Of a DNA stretch of 64,000 bases, positions 1 through 8,950 are shown piece after piece. Under the pieces are notes generated by a model, which was not told the origin of the DNA, did not search any database, and saw nothing but the letters and a program-made list of their open reading frames with translations. The stretch comes from Saprospiraceae bacterium. Lineage in GTDB: Bacteria; Bacteroidota; Bacteroidia; Chitinophagales; Saprospiraceae. The stretch's first letter is position 1, and each line of letters starts with the position of its first letter. Position numbers and translations under genes: made by a program. The stretch spans positions 504,306 to 568,305 of the forward strand of contig JAHBTU010000005.1 of assembly GCA_019638455.1 (NCBI GenBank), read 5' to 3'.

Positions 1-2084
1 AGTTCAATTGTAGGTTGTGGCCGTATTCGGGGCGCAGGTCGGGATTGCCCAACACGATATTCAGCGGGTCGCTCACATCGGGCACGGGTTGGAGTTGCTG
101 CACGCTTGGGGCGTTGACATTGGAGGTGTAGTTGAAGCGGAGGTTGCGCGTGGGGCGGAACTGGTAGGCGAAATCCGCACGCGGCAGCAGGTGCCGGAAG
201 GTTTGGCGCACGGGCTGTCCGGTGCCGGAAGTGACCTCGCCCTTCAAGGTGGCTGCCTGTGCGTCAATGCCCACGCTGCCGTTCCATGCCTTGCGGTTGA
301 GGCGAAAACCGATGCCCCCCCGATGGTAGTTGAAGTTGTTTACGAAGGCGTTGGACAGTTGTGGATTGAAATTGCTTTCTCCGCCCGACACGTCGTACAC
401 GTCTTTGTCCGCGCGATTTTCATTGGCGAAGTAGCCGTAGTTGACTTCCAAATAGCGCCGCTCGCCCAGCGGCTCGGTGTAGGTGGCTCTTGCGCCCCAA
501 TTGAGGATGTCGTTTTTGAAAAATTGGTTTTGGGCCACCGTGTCGGTCCGATTGGGTTGCTGGCTGTCGCCGAAAAAGCGGTTTTCCGAAAAACTGTTGC
601 TTTCAGATTGGTTGTTGTTTAGGCCAAGATTGATGTTGGTGCTGAAAGTGCGGCCTTTTTTGGGGAATTTGTGGCGGTAAAGGAGGTTGCTCGTCCAGTT
701 GGCTGCCGTTGCGTCGGAGCGATAATCGCGCCGACCATCGTTTTGCAACAGCTCCTCGGCATCGAGGTTTTGCGAAAAGGTATTGGAGGCGGTGCCGCGC
801 TGGGTGTGGACGAAGGCCGAGGTGAGTTGCACAGCGTTGAAGGAATCAATTTTTTGGTCTAAGGTGATATTGAGCCGGTGGTTGTCGGTGAGATTCTCTT
901 GTGCGGAACGGCTGTGGGTCGTGAAGGTGCCGTTGGGCAAAAACGATTGGGTGGCACTTTCCGTCGCGTAGTCCTTGTCGGCGTTGCTGTAAAAATAACT
1001 GGTGTTGAGGTCGGTTTTGGTGCCGATTTCTTGATTGAAATTCAGCCCGCCGGCCCAAGTCCGCAGGAATCCTTCGTTGTTGCCCCCAAAGTCGAGCGGA
1101 ATGTCGTTGTTGTCGGCATTGAATTGGAGTGTGACGCGCCCGCCCCCGCCGCTCATCATTTGGCGCATCGCGCCTGAGAAGGCCATGTAGTCGTCCACTG
1201 AGAAGCCGGGTTGGTTGGCGTTGTTGCCCATGCCGAGCAATGAGATTTGCTGCTTGGGCTTGAATCGGTTGGCGCTTGCCTTGTTTTCGTAGCGAAACCC
1301 GCCGTTTTGCCCTGCCGTGAGGTTGGGATTGAGGTCGGAGCCAGCAGCGCCCGACAATCGGCCAAACCACCCGTTTTTCTTTTCGTCTTTTAGTTCGAGA
1401 TTGATGGATTTTTCGCGTTGTCCGTCGTCAATGCCGCTGAAAGTGGCCTGTTCTGATTTCTTGTCGAACACCTGTACTTTTTTCACCGCGTCGGCGGGCA
1501 GGTTTTGCGTGGCGAGTTTGGGGTCGTTGCCGAAGAATTTTTTTCCGTCAACGGTCACGTTCTTGACGGTTTCCCCTTGCGCGCGCACCGTGCCGTCGCG
1601 CTCCACTTCCACGCCGGGCAGTTTTTTCAGCAAATCCTCTACCATCGCGTTGTCCTTCACTTTGAACGACGCGGCGTTGAACTCGATGGTGTCGTTTTTG
1701 ATGGTCACGGGGCTGGCTTGTCCCGTTATTTCCACTGCGTCGAGCAGTTGCGATTTGGGTGTCATGGACAAGATGCCCAAATCCACCTCCGCCGCGGGGC
1801 CTTCGAGGCGAATGTGTTGTTGAAAATTCTGATAGCCGAAATAGGTGCAGCGCAGCAGATATTCGCCCGCTGTTTGATTTTTTAGTTCAAAAACGCCGTC
1901 CTCGTTGGAGCGCGTGAAAGCCAGCAACGAACTGTCGGCAGGGGAGAGGAGCATGACGGTGCTGCCTGCCAAGGGGGCCGAAGTGGAGTCGGCCAACGAG
2001 CCGCGCAGGGTATATTTTTGAGAAAAAAGTAGGGCGGGCAAAAAGAGCGTCAAGAAAAAGGGAAAGAGGATTTTTGTCTTCATA
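1..2084 (-). CDS. TonB-dependent-receptor-like outer membrane beta-barrel protein (3' end outside window)
   Basis: Reading from the ATG at 2084 gives about 694 codons with no stop, running off the left edge. An N-terminal signal peptide (MKTKILFPFFLTLFLPALLF) is followed by a carboxypeptidase-regulatory-like repeat at about residues 25-105. A plug-like region follows, with 'DLLKKLPGVEVERDGTV' and 'NVTVDGKKFFGNDP', which is typical of Bacteroidota outer-membrane receptors. The rest alternates polar and aromatic strands with many Asn and Gly residues, as in a large barrel. It probably sits in the outer membrane and imports or binds an unknown ligand; no substrate can be read. It resembles the 'outer membrane beta-barrel family protein' group more than SusC, because no SusD neighbour is seen on the visible side. 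Confidence 0.85.
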
Positions 2085-2108
2085 ATCAAATGCTGATGAA
2101 TGATGGGG

Positions 2109-2116
2109 CAAAGGTA
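2109..2116 (-). promoter_or_regulatory. Bacteroidota -7 box (TACCTTTG) for the outer-membrane receptor
   Basis: The minus strand reads TACCTTTG, an exact match to the Bacteroidota -7 consensus TAnnTTTG, 25 nt before the ATG at 2084. No clear -33 TTG was picked, so this is a half-promoter call. Confidence 0.5.
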
Positions 2117-2344
2117 TCGGGCGCGTTGGCGGGGGCAGGTTAACCGACCTTGAAGGAAGGTTAAAAAAGGTTAATGCGCTTGATGGTGCACTGTGCCGAC
2201 GCTACCCTTTTTCGGCATATTTATTGACTGACGGATGCAGCAACTTTGCGCGCGATTCATACTGTCCTAAACGTGTTTTTGGCAAGCGATGCAATTGGGC
2301 ATGTCAACGAGTTGGTTTGACCAAAACAGGCGACATTTTGTTGG

Positions 2345-2439
2345 TATATACCTCGCGCCGCCAAGTTTTGGGCAATGGCTGCAATCGCTATCTGTCCAAA
2401 ATCATGTTCATCTGACAAATCCTATCGAATCAAGGTATA
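2345..2439 (+). repeat. Dispersed repeat family B (copy 1)
   Basis: About 95 bp starting with TATACC and ending with GGTATA. The inside motif 'cgccgccaagttttgggca' and the 3' motif 'atctgacaaatcc' recur at 16915, 34330, 41159, 43278 and, inverted, at 43956. It ends 26 bp before the DUF2975 start. The rest of the 2085-2465 gap holds only the receptor promoter. Confidence 0.7.
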
Positions 2440-2465
2440 AATTGTCCCATCAGCACATTACACTT

Positions 2466-3107
2466 ATGAGTATCAAACAAAGGATTACCATGCTTCGGGC
2501 GTTGCGTATCGCCTTTATCTGTCTTATGATAGGTGCTGGAGTCCTCCTGATTAAAAGCCTCTCCGCTTATTTTGGCTTCACGGGCAATGGCCCGTTCATC
2601 AATGGTTGGGTGACGATGATAACGGAAGTGGAACCCGTCAGCACTCGTCATCCCGACGGCACTTCCACCGTCACTTTGATTCACACAAACCACCACAAGT
2701 GGGTCAAGATAGAGTTTGAGCAGATGGGGCTGATTTTTAAGGAAAAATACTTGGCTTACATCGTCTTTCATATGCTGGCTTGGGTGCTGGGGATTTTCAT
2801 CTTGTACAAAATGTATCTGATAATCCGCAACATCGAGCAGGGGCGGGTTTTTCAGCAGACAACGGTGCGCTATATCCGGCGCATTGCGCTGGCCTTGCTG
2901 GGCATTCCCTTGTTGCTGTATGTATCCAGTTGGGCGTTGGAAGGCATCGCCTACACGTTTCACGGCCACCAATATGTCACGGATATTCCAGACCTGCACC
3001 GCGAGCGTGTGGTAATCGGCGCATTCGCGGCGCTCTTGGTGTTTGCGCTGGGTGAGATATTTCGCACGGGCATTCATCTGAAAGAAGAACAAGACGAGGC
3101 ACAGTAG
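2466..3107 (+). CDS. DUF2975 family membrane protein
   Basis: A 213-residue integral membrane protein. I chose the ATG at 2466 over the upstream in-frame start at 2289 because the upstream part lies in a dispersed repeat. Hydrophobic helices are seen near residues 10-30, 100-120, 145-165 and 185-205. The 'NIEQGRVFQQTTVRYIRRIA' stretch between helices 2 and 3 is the recognisable DUF2975 feature. A loop of about 65 residues follows helix 1. Many DUF2975 genes sit beside a small Xre/YozG-type HTH regulator; none is visible here. The biochemical role is unknown. It converges on gyrB, with a terminator between them. Confidence 0.8.
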   Translation: MSIKQRITMLRALRIAFICLMIGAGVLLIKSLSAYFGFTGNGPFINGWVTMITEVEPVSTRHPDGTSTVTLIHTNHHKWVKIEFEQMGLIFKEKYLAYIVFHMLAWVLGIFILYKMYLIIRNIEQGRVFQQTTVRYIRRIALALLGIPLLLYVSSWALEGIAYTFHGHQYVTDIPDLHRERVVIGAFAALLVFALGEIFRTGIHLKEEQDEAQ

Positions 3108-3137
3108 AGAGGGGTATGTGCAAGTTCGTTCAAAAAA

Positions 3138-3174
3138 AGCGGGCTGCGCGACGTTCGGTGTCGCGCAGCCCGCT
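3138..3174. terminator. Bidirectional terminator between the DUF2975 gene and gyrB
   Basis: A perfect 15-bp stem (3138-3152 with 3160-3174) has a 7-nt loop. It is preceded by a run of seven A and followed by 'cgattttt', so either strand gives a GC-rich hairpin with a U-rich tail. Both flanking genes converge on it. Confidence 0.85.
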
Positions 3175-3196
3175 CGATTTTTAGGGAAAAAACGCT

Positions 3197-5200
3197 TTAC
3201 GCATCAATCCGCGCATATTTCGCGTTCGCCTCGATGAAGGCGCGGCGCGGCGGCACCTCGTCGCCCATGAGCATGGAGAACATACGGTCGGCTTCGGCGG
3301 CATCGTCAATGGTCGCTTGTTTGAGGATGCGATTGACGGGGTCCATGGTGGTTTCCCAGAGTTGCTCGGCGTTCATCTCGCCCAAACCTTTGTAGCGTTG
3401 CACTTTCACGGAGTCGTCGTCTTCGCGGCCACCTGAGAATTCGAGTTGGGCCTCTTTGCGTTGTTTGTCGTTCCAGGCATAGCGTTGGTTTTTGCCTTTT
3501 TTCACCAAATAGAGTGGCGGCTGGGCGATATAGACGTGACCTTTTTCAATCAGCTCGCGCATGTAGCGGAAGAAGAAGGTCAGGATGAGCGTGGTGATGT
3601 GCGAGCCGTCCACGTCGGCATCGCACATGATGACGATTTTGTGGTAGCGCAGCTTGTCGGTCACGAGCACGCGGTGCCCTTCCTCGTTTTCACCGACCGA
3701 CACGCCGAGGGCGGTGAAGATGTTTTTGATTTCCTCGTTCTCGTAGATTTTGTGTTCCAATGCCTTTTCCACGTTGAGGATTTTGCCGCGCAGGGGCAGG
3801 ATGGCTTGCGTGTTGCGGTCGCGGCCCTGCTTGGCGGTGCCGCCGGCGGAGTCGCCCTCCACGAGGAAGATTTCGCTGTCCTCAGGGTTGCGGCTGGCGC
3901 AGTCGGCCAATTTGCCGGGCAACCCTCCACCCGAAAAAGCGCCCTTGCGCTGCACCATTTCGCGGGCTTTGCGGGCGGCGTTGCGGGCGGTGGCGGCCAG
4001 CACCACTTTCTCGATGATGCGTTTTGATTGGTTGGGGTTTTCTTCCAAAAATACTTTGAGGGCATCGCCCACGCAGCGGCTCACGATGCCGAGCACTTCG
4101 GAGTTGCCCAGTTCGCCTTTTGTTTGGCCCTTGAACTGCGGCTCCGGCACTTTTACCGACACGATGGCGGTGAGGCCCTCCATGAAGTCTTCGCCCGAAA
4201 TGGAAAAGTTGAGTTTTTTGAAAAAACCGCCGTCTTCGCCATATTTCTTGAATTCACGAGTGAGCGCCCTGCGGAAACCGCTGACGTGTGTGCCGCCGTC
4301 GCGGGTCGAGATGTTGTTGACGAACGAAATGACGTTTTCGGAATAGGAAGTGTTGTAGCTCATGGCTACTTCCACCTCTACTCCTTCTTCCTTGGCTGTG
4401 ATATGGATGGGCTTGTCAATGAGTTTTTGTTTGGCTTCGTCGAGCCAAAGCACGAATTCTTGAAGGCCGCCCTCAGAGTAAAATTCCTCTTGTTTGAAGC
4501 TGCCATTCTCAGGTTCGCGCTCGTCGGTGAGGCGGAGGGTAAGTCCCCTGTTTAGAAAGGCCAGTTCGCGCAGACGATGCGCCAGCACATCGAATTTGTA
4601 CTCGTCCGTCTCGAAAATTTCCGGGTCGGGCAAGAAAGTGATGATGGTGCCGCGGTCGTTGGTAGTGCCGATTTCGCGCACGTCGTAGAGCGGTTTGCCC
4701 TGTTTGTATTCCTGTTCGAACTTTTTGCCTTCGCGGTGCACCTCAGCGCGGAGATGGATGGAAAGCGCATTGACGCAAGAAACACCCACCCCGTGCAGGC
4801 CACCCGACACCTTGTAGGAGTCTTTGTCAAATTTGCCGCCTGCGTGCAACACGGTCATTACCACCTCAAGGGCGGATTTTTTGAGTTTGGGGTGCATGCC
4901 GGTGGGGATGCCGCGTCCGTCGTCTTTGACGGTGATGCTGTTGTTGGCATGGATGGTGACCTCCACATAAGTGCAGTGCCCTGCAAGGTGTTCGTCAATG
5001 GAGTTGTCCACCACTTCCCACACAAGGTGGTGCAGGCCTTTGGTGTCGGTGCTGCCGATATACATGCCGGGGCGCTTGCGCACAGCCTCCAGCCCTTCGA
5101 GCGCGGTGATGCTATCAGCCCCATATTCGTTGTTGTTGGGGAGGTTTTCAGCCTGATAATCTTGTGGGTCGAGGTTTTTTTCGTCTTTTTCTTCTTTCAT
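3197..5200 (-). CDS. gyrB: DNA gyrase subunit B
   Basis: This is the ATPase subunit of the type IIA topoisomerase that introduces negative supercoils. The GHKL ATPase region has 'DDGRGIPTG' and the ATP lid 'GGLHGVGVSCVNALS'. A transducer region follows. The TOPRIM domain shows 'FLVEGDSAGGTAKQGRDR', 'PLRGKILNVEKA' and 'DADVDGSHI'. The C-terminal 'QRYKGLGEMNAEQLWETTMD' is a GyrB signature and argues against ParE. Starting at the ATG at 5200 gives 667 residues, close to the usual Bacteroidota length of about 650. In-frame starts at 5221 and 5239 would add 7 or 13 unconserved residues. The gene stands alone, with its own promoter and the shared terminator. Confidence 0.97.
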   Translation of the reverse strand: MKEEKDEKNLDPQDYQAENLPNNNEYGADSITALEGLEAVRKRPGMYIGSTDTKGLHHLVWEVVDNSIDEHLAGHCTYVEVTIHANNSITVKDDGRGIPTGMHPKLKKSALEVVMTVLHAGGKFDKDSYKVSGGLHGVGVSCVNALSIHLRAEVHREGKKFEQEYKQGKPLYDVREIGTTNDRGTIITFLPDPEIFETDEYKFDVLAHRLRELAFLNRGLTLRLTDEREPENGSFKQEEFYSEGGLQEFVLWLDEAKQKLIDKPIHITAKEEGVEVEVAMSYNTSYSENVISFVNNISTRDGGTHVSGFRRALTREFKKYGEDGGFFKKLNFSISGEDFMEGLTAIVSVKVPEPQFKGQTKGELGNSEVLGIVSRCVGDALKVFLEENPNQSKRIIEKVVLAATARNAARKAREMVQRKGAFSGGGLPGKLADCASRNPEDSEIFLVEGDSAGGTAKQGRDRNTQAILPLRGKILNVEKALEHKIYENEEIKNIFTALGVSVGENEEGHRVLVTDKLRYHKIVIMCDADVDGSHITTLILTFFFRYMRELIEKGHVYIAQPPLYLVKKGKNQRYAWNDKQRKEAQLEFSGGREDDDSVKVQRYKGLGEMNAEQLWETTMDPVNRILKQATIDDAAEADRMFSMLMGDEVPPRRAFIEANAKYARIDA

Positions 5201-5267
5201 CTTAGCAATTTCCTTGTGCATGGGCGCGGCGTGTGGCACCGCATTTTCAATCCTTCAAAAAAGTGTG

Positions 5268-5275
5268 CAAAGATA
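5268..5275 (-). promoter_or_regulatory. -7 box (TATCTTTG) for gyrB
   Basis: The minus strand reads TATCTTTG, an exact fit to TAnnTTTG, 68 nt upstream of the chosen gyrB ATG. Confidence 0.5.
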
Positions 5276-5324
5276 CGATTTAATACTCGCTTAAAGAAGG
5301 AAATCCTGTCCCCTTCTTCGAGGC

Positions 5325-5425
5325 TTTTGCCGTGTGCGGGTCTTGCGACCTTGCACACAAAATGTTATCGGCAAGACGATGATGCGGAAGCGTGTGCGGG
5401 GGCGAAAGACCCGCGCACGGCAAAA
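5325..5425. repeat. REP-like palindromic repeat, inverted pair (left border of the GC-rich block)
   Basis: Two copies of a sequence of about 35 nt face each other: 5325-5358 on plus and 5390-5425 on minus. The core reads 'ttttgccgtgcgcggg' followed by a small loop and 'ccccgcacacgc'. Each copy can fold on itself and on its partner. Related copies lie at 16044-16165, just beyond the other end of the GC-rich conflict/DGR block. Confidence 0.75.
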
Positions 5426-5461
5426 GGCAGGCAATAATCTGCGCTCGCCGAGCGGCAAGCG

Positions 5462-6505
5462 TCACATACCCAGCAGCATGACCTCCTTGGCCTCCACCTC
5501 ATGCACCTCGCGGCGTATGCGCTCCTCCCAGGGCAGCTCTTCGGAGGGCTTTTTCTCGAAAAGCACCAGGTAGCCGCGCTTTTCGCCCAACTTGTCCAGG
5601 TAGCGGGCTATCTGTTGGAGGCACTCGGCCTTCGACCACCGGTCGTGGTTGATTTTCAACTCGACGGGGATGACCTGACTTTTCCAGAACACGGCCAAGT
5701 CGGTGCGCCCGTTGCCGACGGCCATCTCGCGCTCGATGCGCCCGCCGCCATTGACGATGCGCTGCGGAAAGGCCATCAGCAGCAGCTGGTGCCCGGCCTC
5801 CTTGTACTGGATGCGCTCCAGCCACGATTCGGAGTGCCGGCGGTAAAAAGCGACAAAGGCATCGAGCAGTTTGTCCATGTCCAGCGAGCCGTCGGGCCGC
5901 AGGTACCAGGAAGTTTGGGCGATGTCCTGGTTGATGTTGTCGGCAAAGCCGCTGTTCAGGATGCGGGTGATGATTTCCCGATAGACGGGGTTGGCAAACT
6001 GGATGGGGCTGTCCTGTGTGACGATGCCCAGGTCGCGGCAGTAGCGCACGGCATCGTCCCAGGCGTCGAAGGCGGGGGCCTCGCCCGATATGATGGCCAT
6101 GACCACGCGGCGCACGCGCTCCTCCCGGAGCTTGTCGGCCAGGCTGTCCAAGTGGGTCTGCCGCTGCTCTATGAGGCGCTCCTTGGCCGTTTCCACCATG
6201 TCGGCGGTAATGGGGCGCGAGTAATCGTTCTTGAGCATCTTGGCCACGATTTCGTTGGCCAGGGCGTTGGTCAGGCTGGCCGCCGGAGCACTCGTGGAGC
6301 CGGACGACGGCCTCCTCGGGGAAGGCCTGCCCCGTGTCGTCGGTGTGCTGCCGCAACAGGCCGCGCACCTCTTCGAGGCTGAAGGTGGGCAGGAAGAAGG
6401 ACTCCGCCTTGACGTTGAAGGGCGAGCCTGCGCCGATGGACGGGGTGTCGGCGTGGGCGCGGAGGCGGTACTCTCGGATGTCGCGCAGGCCCACCAGCGC
6501 GACGG
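5462..6505 (-). pseudogene. Truncated and frameshifted ATP-binding protein with C-terminal PD-(D/E)XK nuclease
   Basis: The C-terminal part (about 5462-6274) reads from 'LTNALANEI' to the stop at 5462. It contains a nuclease-like core 'GNGRTDLAVFWKS' and 'IPVELKIN' (D...E-x-K) near the end. The upstream part, with 'ALVGLRDIREYR' and 'FSLEEVRGLL', continues in another frame. The join falls at about 6274. There the conserved GQPWL-NAL motif of this AAA-like ATPase family is missing its W-L codons, which fits a 5-nt deletion. The P-loop N-terminus is absent; the gene is cut at about 6505 where a reverse transcriptase fragment on the other strand begins. The intact ancestor was presumably an AAA-like ATPase-nuclease of unknown target. 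It is not expected to make a working protein. Confidence 0.75.
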
Positions 6506-6509
6506 ACTG

Positions 6510-7279
6510 GGACACGACTCCTGCGCCAACCGCAAGGGCAAAGGCGCCCACCGCGCCATCCAGCGCTACCAGCACTACGCCCGCCGCTACTCCTTCGTGC
6601 TCAAGTGCGACATCCGAAAGTTCTTTCCCAGCCTCGACCACGAGGTGCTCAAGCAGGAACTCCGCTGGCGCTTACACGACCCCGGCACCCTGTGGCTCTG
6701 CGACACCATCATCAACGCCTCCAACCCCAAGAAGAGCACGTCGCCTACTTCCCCGGCGACGACCTCTTCACCCCCCTCCAGCGCCGCCGAGGCCTGCCCA
6801 TCGGCAACCTCACCAGCCAGTTCTGGGCCAACGCCTATCTCAACCGTTTCGACCACTTCGTGAAAGAAACCCTCCGCGTGCCCGGCTACATCCGCTATGT
6901 GGACGACTTCGTGCTCTTCGCCGAATCCAAAGCGCAGCTCCGCCTCTGGAAGGCCGAACGGGAGCGCTACCTCGCTGGCTTGCGCCTCCTGCTCCACCCC
7001 GCCAAGACCCGCCGACACCGGCGCTTCATGAAAGGCAAACTCCGAAAATACCTCAACGGTGAAATACCCCCCCCCGACCGGCTCGAGGCCGCCATCAACG
7101 CTTGGTCGGTCGCCCACTCCCTCCACGAACACCCGCGAAAAAAATGGAGCGGCAGAACCTTCGCGCGCTCAGGCGCTACCAATACTGCCGCTCCGGACGG
7201 CGCGGGCCGCCTTTTTGTCCCGACAGCGTCGGGAACGGGACAACCAGCTGTTCATCGGTGCCGTCCGGCATTCCTGTGA
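6510..7279 (+). pseudogene. Decayed DGR-type reverse transcriptase (5'-truncated, frameshifted)
   Basis: Clear RT motifs are read in two plus-strand frames. Frame one (about 6516-6735) has the motif A region 'VLKCDIRKFFPSLDHEVL'. After a shift at about 6735, frame two has 'GLPIGNLTSQFWANAYLN' and the catalytic 'YIRYVDDFVLF'. The IGNLTSQ motif replaces the QGxxxSP of group II introns and retrons and marks the DGR class. The N-terminal third is missing, being cut against the nuclease pseudogene. After 'LLLHPAKTR' the expected FLGY-type segment is also gone. It faces the intact DGR RT tail to tail, with the template repeat between them. It is probably the remains of an older DGR or a degraded duplicate. 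Confidence 0.8.
7215..7243. other. Hairpin downstream of the DGR template repeat
   Basis: TTGTCCCG (7215-7222) pairs with CGGGACAA (7236-7243). An alternative inner hairpin, CCCGAC/GTCGGG (7219-7224 with 7228-7233), shares part of the same arm, so the two folds exclude each other. On the minus strand it lies about 40 nt past the end of TR and could end or stabilise the TR transcript. There is no U-tract on that strand. Confidence 0.5.
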
Positions 7280-7283
7280 TCTA
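7264..7283. repeat. 20-nt inverted repeat at the TR end (partner at 9066-9085)
   Basis: The 20 nt ending at the TR stop codon (tccggcattcctgtgatcta) are exactly the reverse complement of 9066-9085, which lies just past the VR. Shared inverted sequence outside TR/VR is not explained by template copying. Confidence 0.75.
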
Positions 7284-7407
7284 AAGGGCAAGGCGGAAGC
7301 CGATGTCGTTGTTGCGGTTCGTCGGCTCCCAGTTGTTGCGGTTGGCGGCGCGGCAATTCCTGGAGGTGTTGTTCCAGCCGCCGCCACGGTTCACGCGGTT
7401 GACGCCC
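7281..7407 (-). other. DGR template repeat (TR)
   Basis: These 127 nt lie 43 nt downstream of the reverse transcriptase stop codon and are colinear with the VR at 9101-9227 (constant offset 1820). The coding strand has 29 adenines, many in AAC codons. Eighteen of them differ in the VR (10 A to G, 4 A to C, 4 A to T). No cytosine, guanine or thymine position differs. Virtual translation gives repeated Asn codons ('WNNTS', 'RNNW', 'NRNND') where the target has other residues. The last 21 nt before the stop codon carry no adenine apart from the stop itself, as expected for the invariant initiation (IMH) end. TR RNA is the template for error-prone cDNA synthesis. Confidence 0.97.
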
Positions 7408-7430
7408 TGTGCTGGTTGACCAACTGCCGA

Positions 7431-7464
7431 CAAAGGTAGCAACTGCCCGTCACCAATGCCCCAA
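7431..7464 (-). promoter_or_regulatory. Candidate dedicated promoter for the TR RNA
   Basis: On the minus strand a TTG (7464-7462) is followed after 23 nt by TACCTTTG (7438-7431), a perfect match to the Bacteroidota -7 box. It overlaps the last codons of the RT gene. Transcription would start around 7425, just before TR begins at 7407. TR could therefore be made in excess over the RT message. Confidence 0.55.
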
Positions 7465-8448
7465 GCGCTCCAGGGCATTTTTTCGCAACGCCCGGGCATC
7501 GGCGTGCTCGGCGAAGGCGAGGAGCGGACGGGCGTGCCGGGCGCATGCGGCCTCGTCCCACGACCCGTCGTGGTACCGTTCCGTGATGTAGCGCAGCTTG
7601 CGCAAAAAACGCGCCTTGCTCTGCTGCAACAGCCCGACGTGGTGCGGGAAAACGTGGTACCCAAGAAACGGCAGCCCCGTCGCGCAGCGGTTCAGCACGA
7701 TGGGCTTCAGTTGGCAGCGCAGACGCTCGCCGAGGTACTGCTCGATGGCTTGCAGCGCGTCCTTCAGCGCCGCCTTGTCGCGGTGCCACAGCACCATGTC
7801 GTCCATGTAGCGCACATAAGCCTTGATGCGCAGACGCTCCTTGACGAAATGGTCCAGTTCCGACAGGTAGTGGTTGGCGAAATACTGGCTGCTCAGGTTG
7901 CCGATGGGCACGCCCCGGTCGGGCTGCGCGGCATAGCTGTCCACTATGGCCGCGAAGATCAGCAGGAGCCGCTCTTCCTTGAACAGGCGGTTCAGTTGAC
8001 GCTTCATCACGTCGTGGTGCAGGCTGTCGAAAAATTTGCGCACGTCCAGTTTCAAAAACCAGGTATGTTTGTTCGTGTGCGCCTTGGCCCGCTCGAGCGC
8101 CGCATAGGTGCCCTTGCCTTTCCGACTGGCGTAACTGTCGAATATCTGCGCCCGCTCGAAGTAGTCGTGGCACACGTTCATCAGCGCATGGTGCAGCACC
8201 TGCTCGCGGAAGGCGCTGGCGCATATCTGCCGCTCCTTCGGCTCGTACACCTTGAAGTAGCGGTAGTCGCCCACTTCCACCGCGCCGCTCAGGATTTGCT
8301 CGCGAAGCAGCAGCAGGTTCCGGTCGAGATGGCGCTGGTACTCGAGCACCGCCGAGGCGTACCGCTTGCCCTTGGCCGCCTTCCACGAGGCCAGGCGCAG
8401 GTTGTCGGGGTCGGCGATGAGCGGGATCAGGTTATTCGCCCGGCGCAT
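7450..8448 (-). CDS. DGR reverse transcriptase
   Basis: A 332-residue RNA-directed DNA polymerase. Motif A is 'LKLDVRKFFDSL' with the catalytic Asp at 135. The DGR-defining motif is 'PIGNLSSQYF' (181-190), with SQ where other RTs have SP. The catalytic box is 'YMDD' (214-217). A typical C-terminal 'GLPFLGYHVFP' follows at 258-268. It copies TR RNA into cDNA with adenine-specific errors, and that cDNA then replaces VR. The length fits cellular DGR RTs; there is no maturase X domain or HNH, which argues against a group II intron. The start codon (8448) overlaps the end of the HRDC gene by 17 nt, so the two are probably translationally coupled. TR lies directly downstream. All catalytic residues are present. 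Confidence 0.95.
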   Translation of the reverse strand: MRRANNLIPLIADPDNLRLASWKAAKGKRYASAVLEYQRHLDRNLLLLREQILSGAVEVGDYRYFKVYEPKERQICASAFREQVLHHALMNVCHDYFERAQIFDSYASRKGKGTYAALERAKAHTNKHTWFLKLDVRKFFDSLHHDVMKRQLNRLFKEERLLLIFAAIVDSYAAQPDRGVPIGNLSSQYFANHYLSELDHFVKERLRIKAYVRYMDDMVLWHRDKAALKDALQAIEQYLGERLRCQLKPIVLNRCATGLPFLGYHVFPHHVGLLQQSKARFLRKLRYITERYHDGSWDEAACARHARPLLAFAEHADARALRKNALERLGHW

Positions 8449-8887
8449 TGGTGGCAGTGGTGTTGGCGTTGACGAAATGCTTGCCGTACTTCTCCACTTT
8501 TTTGTCGCCGATGCCCTTGATCGCCTTCATGCCAGCCTCGGTGATGGCCTCCAATTTGGCCATCTCGGCCAGTTCGGCATCGGTGAACACGATGTACGGG
8601 GACACGCCCTCCTCGGCGGCCAGTTTGTTGCGCAGGTCGCGCAGGCCCCGGAACCGCTGGAAGGACGCATCGTCCAGCACCGTGCGGTAGTCTATCTTTT
8701 CCTTGGCCGCCCCCGGCGCCACGCCGCCCTCCACATAGCGGATGCAGAAGCTCCACACAGACCCCTGCTGCTCCTGCACCAGGCGCTGCTCCACCTGGAT
8801 GATCTTGTGCGTCCGCAGAAAGGTGTTCAGTATTTCCTCCATGGCCTCGCTGCCCGACACCGGGATGCCGATTACTTTGACTTGCAT
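8432..8887 (-). CDS. HRDC-domain DGR accessory protein
   Basis: A 151-residue protein. The C-terminal half (about 76-140) is an HRDC nucleic-acid-binding domain: 'LRDLRNKLAAEEGVSPYIVF', then 'LAEMAKLEAITEAGMKAIKG' and 'IGDKKVEKYGKHF'. The N-terminal 70 residues are a separate alpha/beta region of unknown role. Some DGRs use an HRDC protein in place of the four-helix Avd accessory factor, and no Avd-like gene is present here. By analogy it should bind the RT and TR RNA and aid priming or homing. It overlaps the RT gene by 17 nt and lies 213 nt after the target gene. A terminator-like hairpin sits between them, so expression of HRDC-RT may be partly uncoupled from the target. Confidence 0.9.
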   Translation of the reverse strand: MQVKVIGIPVSGSEAMEEILNTFLRTHKIIQVEQRLVQEQQGSVWSFCIRYVEGGVAPGAAKEKIDYRTVLDDASFQRFRGLRDLRNKLAAEEGVSPYIVFTDAELAEMAKLEAITEAGMKAIKGIGDKKVEKYGKHFVNANTTATNAPGE

Positions 8888-8922
8888 TGTTTTACATTTT
8901 TTGTTTTAAAAACCCGATTTTC

Positions 8923-8950
8923 AAAAAAATTTTTTGGGGCTGCGCCCCAA
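8923..8950 (-). terminator. Terminator or attenuator between the DGR target and the HRDC-RT genes
   Basis: On the minus strand TTGGGGC/GCCCCAA (8950-8944 with 8940-8934) forms a 7-bp stem with a 3-nt loop. It is followed by a run of T opposite the plus-strand A-tract at 8923-8929. It would end some transcripts after the target gene. Confidence 0.6.

Noticed and set aside
3446..5437. Plus-strand ORFs across gyrB
   Set aside because: Shadow frames of a fully conserved gene on the other strand.
5462..6559. Intact 365-codon gene
   Set aside because: Its first 90 codons are out-of-frame Ser/Pro/Arg sequence. The true upstream part lies in another frame and the P-loop is missing.
7450..8448. Group II intron or retron reverse transcriptase
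   Set aside because: The SQ form of the motif before YMDD, the HRDC partner, the TR and the VR identify a DGR. No maturase/HNH domain and no intron or msr/msd structure is seen.
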